Part shown: positions 41,886-51,781 of the stretch, in pieces
Layout: every line of letters starts with the position of its first letter
Position numbering within the stretch: position 1 is the first letter of the stretch
Assembly: GCA_014324045.1 (NCBI GenBank)
Contig: JACOMY010000005.1
Span: 1 to 64,000 of the forward strand
Direction of reading: 5' to 3'
Source: Rhodospirillales bacterium
Lineage (GTDB): Bacteria; Pseudomonadota; Alphaproteobacteria; Kiloniellales; JACOMY01
DNA: 64,000 bases
Position numbers and translations under genes: made by a program
Notes under the pieces: generated by a model
Told to the model about the DNA's origin: nothing
What the model saw: the letters and a program-made list of their open reading frames with translations, nothing else
Databases searched by the model: none

Positions 41886-43468
41886 CCCAGCTCCGGTTCA
41901 ACGGTGTCGTCGGTTCGCGGGGACTCTTAGCGGGGCCTCTCGCGGTGCTGCGCGATACAGCTGCGCAGGCGCGCGACGCCGGAACGCCGGAGCAGGAAGC
42001 CGCGGTGCTGAAAGCGGCAATCGAGTCCTCCGTCGAGTCCTTGTCGTTGTTGATCGCCGAGAGCGAGGGCGCGGCCGCCGAGATCTTGGCCTTCCAGGTC
42101 GCTATGCTGGAGGACGGGGAGCTTTCCGCCGAAGCTTTCGCGGCGATTGCCGGGGGCACCGCGGCCGATGCGGCTTGGCGCGCGGCTTTGGCGGCTCAGA
42201 TCGAAGTCTTTGCCAGTGCCGATGACGACTACTTTCGCGCCCGCAGCACCGACTTGACCGATCTGCGCGACCGGGTGCTGCGCGCGCTTTGCGGTTCGGA
42301 GGAGGGGGATGTTGGCCTGCCGCCGGGCGCCGTGGCGCTCGCCGACGACCTGACTCCCTCGCGCTTCCTTGCACAGGAATGGGCTGGACGCGGAATCGCA
42401 CTCAGGGCCGGCAGTGCCAGCAGCCATGTCGCCATGCTGGCCCGTGCCTACAGCGTGCCGATGGTGCTGAACCTTAGGGATGTGCCAGAGGCCGAAGGGA
42501 CCCTGGCTCTGCTGGATGCGGAGGAGGGCGCTGTGACCTTGGATCCGGCCGCCGGGGAGCAAGCTGCCTTCGCCGCACGCTGCAGCGCCCTTGAGGCGTC
42601 GAAGATTCGGCAGGCCGCCTTCCTGACCGCGCCCGCCGCGACCGCCGGTGGTGCGCCGGTCGGCATCTTCTTGAATGTGACCCTGCCGGAAGATCTGGAA
42701 GGGTTGGACCCAGCGATTTGCGACGGCATCGGCCTGGTGCGCACCGAGTTTCTCTTTCATGGCCACGAAGGCTTGCCGGACGAGCAAACTCAAGTCAACG
42801 CCTACGAAAAGATTCTACGTTGGGCCCAAGGACGGCCGGTTATCGTTCGCACCCTGGATGCCGGCGGCGACAAGCCCATCCCCGGCTTGACGCGAGAGGA
42901 GGAAAATCCCTTTCTCGGTCTACGCGGCCTGCGCCTCTGCCTGGCCAGGCCGGAGGTCTTCAAGGTCCAACTGCGCGCTCTGCTACGGGCCGCGCCTGCC
43001 GGTACCTTGAGGATCATGCTGCCGATGGTAGCTTTGCCGGAGGAACTGGAGGAAGCCCGCGCTCTGCTGATCGAGGCCGCAACCGAGGTGGGGTTCGTCG
43101 GCGACTTGCCGCCGCTGGGCATCATGGTGGAGATCCCGGCTGCGGCGCTGACCCTGGATCGCTTCGCCATCGACTTCGCCTCGATCGGCAGCAACGATCT
43201 GGTGCAGTTCACCCTCGCGGCGGCACGCGGCGGCAACGGGCTGGAGCGGTTGCAGCGTGCCGACTATCCGGCGGTGCTGCGGCTGATCGCCGAGAGCGTC
43301 GAACGGGCAGCACGCCGGGGCATCGAGATTGGCCTTTGCGGCGATGCTGGCGGCGATCCGGCCCTGATCCCGGCGCTGTTGGCGACCGGCCTGCGCCGGT
43401 TCTCCATGGCACCGTCGGCCGTAGGGGCGGCCAAAGAGGCGATCGCCCGGTCGGCCGATCATGGATGA
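41882..43468 (+). CDS. ptsP: phosphoenolpyruvate-protein phosphotransferase (enzyme I)
   Basis: GSASSHVAMLARAYSVPMVLNL phospho-His motif; DGIGLVRTEFLF; FASIGSNDLVQFTLAAAR. Confidence 0.92.
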   Translation: MTQLRFNGVVGSRGLLAGPLAVLRDTAAQARDAGTPEQEAAVLKAAIESSVESLSLLIAESEGAAAEILAFQVAMLEDGELSAEAFAAIAGGTAADAAWRAALAAQIEVFASADDDYFRARSTDLTDLRDRVLRALCGSEEGDVGLPPGAVALADDLTPSRFLAQEWAGRGIALRAGSASSHVAMLARAYSVPMVLNLRDVPEAEGTLALLDAEEGAVTLDPAAGEQAAFAARCSALEASKIRQAAFLTAPAATAGGAPVGIFLNVTLPEDLEGLDPAICDGIGLVRTEFLFHGHEGLPDEQTQVNAYEKILRWAQGRPVIVRTLDAGGDKPIPGLTREEENPFLGLRGLRLCLARPEVFKVQLRALLRAAPAGTLRIMLPMVALPEELEEARALLIEAATEVGFVGDLPPLGIMVEIPAAALTLDRFAIDFASIGSNDLVQFTLAAARGGNGLERLQRADYPAVLRLIAESVERAARRGIEIGLCGDAGGDPALIPALLATGLRRFSMAPSAVGAAKEAIARSADHG

Positions 43469-43976
43469 TGCCGTCCGCCGGCGCGAGATGCCGCAGCGGC
43501 AGGCAGTCGCCGACTACAAGGCGATCCTCAAGGACATCATCGGCCGCCGCCCTTCCGGCCTGCGCGGCCGCCTGGCCGAGGCCATGGGCAAGAACCGCAG
43601 CTTTGTGACCCAAATCACCAACCCGGCCTACGAGACTCCGGTGCCGCTGCGCCATCTGGAGACCATCTTCCGCATCGGTCATGTCTCGAACGAGGAGCGC
43701 GTCGCCTTCCTCGCCGCCTACCGCCGCGCCCATCCGGACCGCCTGCAGACCGGCCATCCGCCCGCCATCCGGCATTTGCTGCTGGAATTGCCGGACCTGG
43801 GCGACGAAGATCGCAACCGCAAGCTGGATCGCCTCCTGCAAGAGATGGCGGTGCAAGTAAGCCAACTGCTAATGGATCTCAGCCGCCTACGAAACTATCC
43901 CGATTGGGTGGCCGAGTGGGAGGGGGCCTGCTGTGCCGCCCAAAAAGCCAAACACTGCACGGAGGAGCCGCCATGA
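43461..43976 (+). CDS. hypothetical HTH-like protein between enzyme I and DhaK
   Basis: GLRGRLAEAMGKNRSFVTQITNPAYETPVPLRHLETIFRIGHVSNEERVAFLAAY looks like an XRE/Cro-like helix-turn-helix; overlaps both neighbours. Confidence 0.7.
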   Translation: MDDAVRRREMPQRQAVADYKAILKDIIGRRPSGLRGRLAEAMGKNRSFVTQITNPAYETPVPLRHLETIFRIGHVSNEERVAFLAAYRRAHPDRLQTGHPPAIRHLLLELPDLGDEDRNRKLDRLLQEMAVQVSQLLMDLSRLRNYPDWVAEWEGACCAAQKAKHCTEEPP

Positions 43977-44968
43977 AGAAGATCGTCAATGCCGTCGACG
44001 ATGTCTTGACCGAAAGCCTGCAAGGCTTTGTCGCTGCCCACAGCGATCTGGTTGTCTTGGGCAGGGACGGCAAGTTCGTCCGGCGCCGCGACCCCACTCC
44101 CGGCAAGGTCCAATTGCTCTCCGGCGGCGGTTCCGGACATGAGCCGTTGCATGCGGGCTTCGTCGGTTTGGGCATGCTGGATGCTGCTTGCCCCGGCCAG
44201 GTCTTCACCTCGCCGACGCCCGACCAGATGCTCGAAGCCGCTAAGACACTGGCGCCGGAGGCCGGCCTGCTCTTGGTTGTGAAGAACTACGAAGGCGATG
44301 TCATGAACTTCGAGATGGCGGTCGAGATGGCCGGCGATCTCCTCGGCCCCGTCGCCACAGTGCTGACTGATGACGACGTTGCAGTCGAGACCTCGACCTT
44401 TTCCACCGGCCGCCGCGGCGTTGCCGGCACCCTCGTGGTCGAAAAGCTGGTTGGTGCTGCCGCTGAGGAAGGCGCGGATCTGGCAGCCTGCCAAACTTTG
44501 GGCACGCGCGTCAATGCCGCCACCCGTTCCATGGGCGTGGCGCTTACCAGCTGTACCGTTCCTGCCGCCGGCAGGCCTACTTTCGAGTTGGGCGAGGCCG
44601 AGATGGAATTGGGGGTCGGCATCCATGGCGAGCCCGGCCGCCGGCGCGTCCCGCTGATGAGCGCCGACGCCATGGCCGAGGAGATGATCGCCGCCCTGCT
44701 CTCCGACTACGCCGACAGGCCCGACGAAGTTTTGCTGCTGGTCAACGGCTTCGGTGCCACCCCCTTGATGGAGTTGTACCTTCTCTACAAAGCTGCCGCC
44801 GATCGGCTCACCGCCTCCGGCGTCAAGGTCGCCCGCAGCCTGGTCGGCAACTACGTCACTTCCCTCGATATGGCTGGCGCCTCCCTAACCATCACGGCTC
44901 TGGACGAGGGCTTCGCCCGCCTGTGGGATCGGCCGGTTCATACGGCGGGGCTTAGGTGGGGATGTTAA
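43973..44968 (+). CDS. dhaK: dihydroxyacetone kinase subunit DhaK
   Basis: LLSGGGSGHEPLHAGFVG; VKNYEGDVMNFEMA; ELGVGIHGEPGRRR with substrate-binding His. Confidence 0.95.
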   Translation: MKKIVNAVDDVLTESLQGFVAAHSDLVVLGRDGKFVRRRDPTPGKVQLLSGGGSGHEPLHAGFVGLGMLDAACPGQVFTSPTPDQMLEAAKTLAPEAGLLLVVKNYEGDVMNFEMAVEMAGDLLGPVATVLTDDDVAVETSTFSTGRRGVAGTLVVEKLVGAAAEEGADLAACQTLGTRVNAATRSMGVALTSCTVPAAGRPTFELGEAEMELGVGIHGEPGRRRVPLMSADAMAEEMIAALLSDYADRPDEVLLLVNGFGATPLMELYLLYKAAADRLTASGVKVARSLVGNYVTSLDMAGASLTITALDEGFARLWDRPVHTAGLRWGC

Positions 44969-45590
44969 AGGGTAGAGGCGGAAAGAGAATTCGTTCCAGG
45001 CGCGGTTAGCGGTGCGGCCGCACGCTTGCGCTTCCTAATTCTCCTTCCGGCTCTTGTCTTCTCCGGTTCCGGTTCTCGCTCCGATCATCCGCGCCCCTGC
45101 CCAAGGCCGGCGGACCGACTGGAGCATCGGCCTTTCAGGCCGGCGCAATCCTCCGGTCGCCAATGCCCTCGGATCGCCATCGGCCCTGCGCTGCGCTACC
45201 CCGAAGGCGCGTGCAGCCCGCGATCTTCCGCGATATTAGCCACAGCCCTGCTGACCGGCGAACCAAGACGCGACCCAAGGAAACACCGGGGCGTCACTGC
45301 CGCCTTATCGCGATATGGAATCGATCAGCGGACTCCTCTAGCCTATCTTGGCTGTGTGCCCCAAGCCGCCGGGTCGATCCGGCCGGTGATGGCGGGGCGA
45401 TCAGGGCTGAGCCGAATTCGCGGAGCAAGGCGATGTAAAGCCCGGGGAATGGCGCAGGATTACCATACGCTATGACTACGATGCCAGGAATTTTATATCT
45501 TCCCTCTGACTCGCGGCAACTGTCTGCCATGGGTTATGAGTCCGAAGCCTAGGATGATGAACTGTATAGTTTCCCGAAACCAAATAGTGA

Positions 45591-48500
45591 TTATTCGCGG
45601 CAGCTAATCACGGGACCAACGCTTAACACTGTTTTCTGGTCAAAAGTGTGCACAACCGCAAACGAAATATCGGCCAGGCGAATCGCCTGCGACTGAATGG
45701 AAGAGGAGAAGTCAAACGGCATTACTCGTCCGCTGCGCCAGAATCCGAAGCCCTGATCAAGACGAACCTGGAGTTTCGAACCGTCGGCCCAATTAAGGGT
45801 CAGCCGGCGTTCGTGCGGCAAGGCCCTGCGGCCCCGTAGGACTAGACTGCCCTGCAGATCTACCTTTGCGAACATAGTCTTCATAACCCTGCAGCGGTCA
45901 TCATCCAACTGCCAATTGTCATGCAGTCTCCCAGAGTACCTCGATTGGCCCGTCTGGCGTGGCTGCATCGAGGATACTTCAATCGGTGTGTCGTTGCAGA
46001 TGCCGGGAATACTCCGGACGACCTCAAATAACAGGCGGATTACCAGAGGAGACAGAAGATACCGATCAGAATAGCTCACCGTCGATGGGGATTCTTTCGT
46101 CAGAAGCTGGCGCGCGTCAGGAGTAAATTTCTGGATCAACTGCCAAAACTTGCTTCCGAAGCCGGAAACGGTACCATCGAGCTGACCGCCAACTGCAAAC
46201 TCCCTGACCTCGTGGCCTATCGGCGGACGAAGATCGTCAACTGAAATCGCATCATCCGCATCGAGACGTCGATGAGAACCTCGGATCAATGGCGAATCGA
46301 CTGTCTGCCCCCAGTTGTCATTCGGTGCTACAGAATCCATCTCCCTGGTTGCCCAAGCCATAGCACGGTCTGCTTCGTTGACAACTGCCAACAACGTCCA
46401 ATCTCCCAAGCCTGAGCCCTTTCGAGCAATATGGACAGTTGCGCCGCTCCGCATAGTCAGGGCGTGCAGGTGCCTGAGTTGACTCGTTGACAACCGGCCG
46501 ATCGCGTCTTGCTCGACAAGGAGTTCAACCTTGCAGCCAGCGTGAAGCGCCCGGTCGACCAGCAGTCTCGCAGACCAGCTATCGAGTTCCCAAAGATCGC
46601 TATCGCCGCCGAGTGGAAGCTGGAGAAGGTTCCCAGGCTTAAGCTGCCCGGAAATGGCACCGGCTACCTCCCGGACTTCAATGGCGGACGATGAACCGAA
46701 GACCTGCAAGTCCTCAGGCATTTGCAAACTCGGAAGGACGCGGCTCTGTAGCAGGTCGAGTGCGCTCTTCCGGTCCAATTTGTCCATGTGAAACCTACTG
46801 TCCTGCGTCAGGATGCAGGAGGAACAGGCATTCACGCAGCCCCTATTGCTACAATTTAGCTGCCGGGAGGCTTCCTGCAGTAGGTCGTGAATGCGGTCAG
46901 CGGCTTGGGTTGCCAGACCCGCTCCGCCAGAAGCCTGGTCATAGAGAAAGATGCTCCAGCAGCCCTGTCCTTCTGGACCGCTCCTGTAAAGGGCAGACCA
47001 ACCAACCTCACTATTCTCGACGCCGAGATCACGGCACAGCGCTTCTCGCAGAGCGATCGAAACTGAGTGGGCAGCATGTTCGTGCCCGCGCCTGTGACTG
47101 AGGTCAAAGACTTGGAGTTCGAAAACGTCTGTTTGCGAAAATGCGCCGAGCGCCAAATGCCGGCGGATGGCGAAGTGGGACTGTGTCCCGGTGCAAAATT
47201 GCTGGCCACTACTTAGAGGACGATGTTCCTTCATCCTCTGGCTCAAAGGTCGGAGCCCCTGCGATGTTGGGGGGTGTTCCGGTTCGGCCCTTCCACAATG
47301 CAGGCACAGGGCATAGCCATGCCCTTGTTGGCCTAGAGTCGAGTGGAACACTGAGCCCCTACGGGTATGCCGCATGCGCCCGACCTCAGGATTGGGGAGC
47401 GGTGTCCAGCGTGCGTCGTTGGCTGAAATATTAGGCTCTACCGGACGCACGGAATCGATCTGTGTCACATCGGTATGGGGACGATCGGCCGTATCGATCG
47501 TGAACCCGGCCGGCTGCAGATACTCACGGCGCTGCAGATTCTGCTTGCCGCACTCTGCACAGTGGGAAGGCTTGCTTGCAGCATCGCCAGACGCGTTGCA
47601 GCTTTGGCAACGCCAAGCCCAGCGTAATGCCTGGGGTAGCCGGCTGTCGTCGTCGGGGCGGCGCCAATTCAACCGCACACCGGCGCATCGATAAACAAGC
47701 CCATCCAGCACGACTTCTGCGCCCGGTGCATAATCCCTTATGGCAGTCCGGAGTTCGCGAGATGGGCTGTCCCGAAGCAGAAAGCGGTTGTCGTCACCGG
47801 GCAACCGCCGATCGTCTCTCCTGCCAAGCCGTAGCAGAAACGGCACTACGTTCGTTGGATAGCCATAGGCCGGGAGAAAACTGCGCCCGGCAAGCTCACC
47901 GAGCAAATAGGCGGAAGTCTGCCGTTCCAACTGATTGAGAAGGCGTTTGCGATCCGCTGAACCATCGCGAATGCCTGCCAGTTCCTCAGCCAACGCATCC
48001 ACTTCGCCCTGCCATGACACCTGCAGGCCGTTCATATGGTTCGCGCATTCCCCGAACAGATCCGCCTGTTGCTTGAGCGCGGTGCCCCACACAAGGCGGC
48101 CGAGCCCCTTAACGATTGGCTCGGGCATCCTTGCGTCAGCTAGACACCAGGCGATAAATCTATCCGCGATGGATTTCCGCGAGCGTTGCAGAGCTTTTTT
48201 CTCCACCACTCGCCCGAAGAAGAAGCCCGGTTCCAGCTTATGGAGCTCTTCCTCCTGCTGCAAACGCAGAAAACTGCTCAAGAGATAGGCATTGACATGG
48301 CGTTGAACCACGATCGGACTGTCGAGCTTGACTTTTGGAGTTCTCAAATTTGCCGTCAATGGCCGCGTGGGCTCAGTAAAAGTTGTCCGGCCCAGCGGTT
48401 CGTCCCGGACAAATGTCAATGCCAGGGACATCGCCTCCGAACGGCGGCCTGCACGACCGACACGTTGCCTGTAGTTGGTCGGCGAAGGCGGTACATTGGT

Positions 48501-51500
48501 ATTGACCACGGCCGCCAACCCGCCGATGTCGACGCCCATCTCCATTGTCGTAGAGCAACTGAGGAGATTGATACGCCCTTTCCTGAATTCCCGTTCGTAG
48601 TAGCGAAGTCGTTCACTTGGCTGTTGCGCAGAATGCTCTGCTGCCAGGTATGGGCGCTCAAATCGCGCAACTCTGTCGTGCAGGTTGGACCAGACCCCGG
48701 CCTCGCGAAGGTCCCGTATCTCTGGATCGGTGCTAACCCATTCCGACACTTCCGCCTCGTCACCGGAGTTCTTCGGAAAGGAAACAGGCAGTTTCGGGAA
48801 GGTAATTTTTTGGCATTCCAAGCTGCCAAATTCCGTCCCAGACGGCTGGTATGGCGATAGGCCGCACACGGTGTCGTCCAAAACCGATCACGTGATCGGA
48901 CATAGCCACCCATGCGTGACGGGCGCAAGCCGAGCGCCCCGCAAATCCAGTTGAAAGCCGCGTGCGCCTGGGCGCGGCACAAGAACAGGTTGGAGATCGG
49001 ACCAGGCTTGCCCTATACAAGCGTTCAGTCGGTCGCGGTCCGCCGGAACGGCCGCATCGAGGTTCAGAATGTACGATAACAGCGAAAGGGCGTTCGATTG
49101 CCGGCCACCAGGCCGGGCTTGTGGCCAGCGTCTATTGCCTTCCGGAACGCCATCGAAGTGTGGCGGCAGGACAGAGCGGACTGGACTGCGAATGCCGAGC
49201 CATCGTACGTCTTCTCGATCGACAGCGACGGCAAGATTCCCGCGCACAACATGCGTGAGCAGATAGCGCAAGAATGACTTCCACGCATCGATCTTGAGAT
49301 TGGCGGAAGAGAAGGCTTCTGGAATATGCCGGTCTTCAAGTTTCTCTATTGCCTCGAACCTGAGCCAGGCCAAGCCCATTCTCTCGGCACTGTTGGCACG
49401 CTTTGGTCTCTTCCTGAGTTCTCTCAACAGCAGCAAGTGGCTCAGTCGTTCGCTGTCAACAAATCGATCGTCGCGCCAAGCCCATACGGCCTCCTGAACC
49501 CAATGCTCGAAATCCGGTTGACTGGAGAGATTACGGACTAGGGCTTCCCATGTGATGCCACGCCGCCGGCCGCCAAGACTTATCTCCTCAAGGCGGCGAC
49601 GCTTCCGATCGTAGAATTCTTTGATCTCCGGTTGTTCCTTGAGTGCTTCTAGCTGCGCTAGATCGTTTTTTATCTCGGTGATCTTCTCACGATCCTCGTC
49701 CGACAATTCGTTATTCTGGACGGCGTGATAAATCACCGACCGCACAAAGTTCCGCTCGCTGTCCTGTTGTAGCCGTGCAGCGAACCGCGCCGTGCCTTGC
49801 CTGCTGTCGGTGAAGCTGATCAATTGACGGCCATTCCACGGCAAAGGCCCATCTAGTTGTGTCGTCGGCCGCTCCGGCAGTTGCTGGAGTAGGTTGGGGA
49901 TCGCATTCCCAAGCAGGAAAGGTGCACCGAAACGAAGACGGCGCAGGAAATCCGACCGGCGACGGCTTCCCGAAGCACCGCACGAAGCGCAGCGATTTGC
50001 CTCGGCGATCCGGAGTTCAAGAGCGCCGTCGCTGCGCATGTCCAGAATGTCGCCGGTCGAGGCGTTCACCGAAATCGGCCAGCTAACATCGGGCCTAGCA
50101 CGCCCGACGATTAATCGCCTGTCGGATATAGTGTCCGCTGTTTCATACGGTTCGCTTTCGTCGTCACCGTCATCATCGCCGCCGGCGTCTGCAGCGGCAA
50201 GTTCGCTTCCCTGCGCGAACTCGTCCTCAAGTTGATGTGGCCGGTATTGTGCAAGTCGTTTCCCGTCGATCTCCTCCGCCAGAAGATGCGGCTCGCCGCA
50301 CTCATCGCACGCTGCCAGTTCAAAGAGGATTGATCCGCAACTCGCGCAGTTGTCTTTTTCCTCAAGAAACACGGCTCCCCAAGGCCAGTCCTCATCGGGA
50401 AGCGCCTTGTCGAGCCGCTCGGGACACTCCCGGTTAGAACAGACCCAGAGACCAGGTTGTGCCCTATGGAACAGATGCAGGCGTACCGGCAGCAGGCGTT
50501 TCTCACCGACGTGCAGTTCAGCCGCCGTCTCCACAATGTTCAGCGCGTCTCTGCTCCGAGAATCATCGTTAAACAGCAGCTTTGCAGCTCCGGAGATCGC
50601 AAGCGGTTCGCCGTCTGCTAGGTGATTGCGAAGGCGACGGAATGGCTTTGCGCCAACCAAATGAGTAAGCTTCTCAGTATCGGTGAAGCCGTTTAGCAAG
50701 GCTACGTCGACGTCGTCGCCTGTCGGCGACGTTTTTAGCCTGGGTACGTCTCTTTTGCCGACGACAATGCGTACCTTATTCGCTGGAATTCCTGCCATGT
50801 CGGCCAGAAAGTGGCGCAGTTCTTCTTCGACGGTTTCGCCCGAGCCGATCGTGGCCGAAGTCGCCACGAAACGGACATCTTCGGCGCGTACTTCGAAGGC
50901 TTCCAGGACGCGCCTGAGCAAGAGTGAAATTTCTGCTGCCTGCGATCCGACATAAGTGTGCGCCTCGTCGAGCACGATCCAACGCAGTCTGCCTTTCGAC
51001 TGCTCGATGATCGGTGCATCGATCTGCCGGATCAGCATGTACTCGAGCATCGTGATGTTGGTCACGAGAATCGGTGGTGCGTCGTCACGCAGCGTTGCCC
51101 GGTCTCGCACTTCGCTTGGAAAGCGTCTCGATTCGGCCTCCGGCACTTGCTCCGGCGTTCCGCCGTTGTAGAGGCAAAAGCGAATTCGCCCGTCGAAGTC
51201 GTGGGTCCAGTCCAGCAGGCGTTCACGCTGACTATTAATTAGCGCATTGAGCGGATACAGCATCAAGGCACTGACACCACGCAGCTGATCTTGTTCTCGA
51301 TAACGTTGAATCAAATCCTCGAGGATCGGTATGAGGAAGCATTCGGTCTTACCCGACCCGGTGCCGGAGGTGACGAGGACCGACGACGGCGGTTCCGCCA
51401 ACAGCGTCTTCCAAGCATCCAACTGGTGAGCATAAGGATGGGTTGACCTAGCAAGTCTGTAGCGATCGTCCCTCAGGTCGGGGAAATGTGGGGTCTTGCC

Positions 51501-51755
51501 GTCGAGAACATCCAACAGCTCTTTGCTGAGCAGGCTGTCCGATAAGTCTGCAAGGCTTCGATCGGCGGGCAACCAGCCGAAAGCGCCCTCTAGGACTGGA
51601 TCGGCGAGGAAGCTTCCGGGCTCGCCTGGCTTGGCAGAAAGCGCCTTGCGCAAAAAACCGTTCAGGGGGCGCGACCGGATCCCAGCTTGGCTAATGATGG
51701 CATCGGCTGAGCGCTGGCAGAGATCTTCTAGGAACTTGTAGATGCCTCTTGTCAT
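45591..51755 (-). pseudogene. DruE-like (Druantia-type) DEAD/DEAH helicase with DUF1998-like C-terminal region, split by one in-frame TGA at 48890-48888
   Basis: ORFs 51785-48888 and 48881-45591 are in the same frame (51785-48881=2904=3x968). N-part: TSGTGSGKTECF, WIVLDEAHTY, ATSATIGSGE; C-part: STTMEMGVDIGGLAAVVNTNVPPSPTNYRQRVGRAGRR, CSSCIL-type Cys motif. Joined length about 2060 codons. Confidence 0.75.
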
Positions 51756-51781
51756 TGCGCTCTCCTGCCATTCACAAGCTC

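Noticed and set aside
45026-45475. 149-aa ORF between dhaK and the helicase
   Set aside because: Arg/Pro-rich, multiple overlapping ORFs in all frames, no recognisable domain; likely noncoding or decayed spacer.
48888-48890. TGA recoded as a sense codon (alternative genetic code or selenocysteine)
   Set aside because: TGA serves as the ordinary terminator of many intact genes here (e.g. permease stops in ATGA overlaps); no selenoprotein context or SECIS-like evidence recognised.
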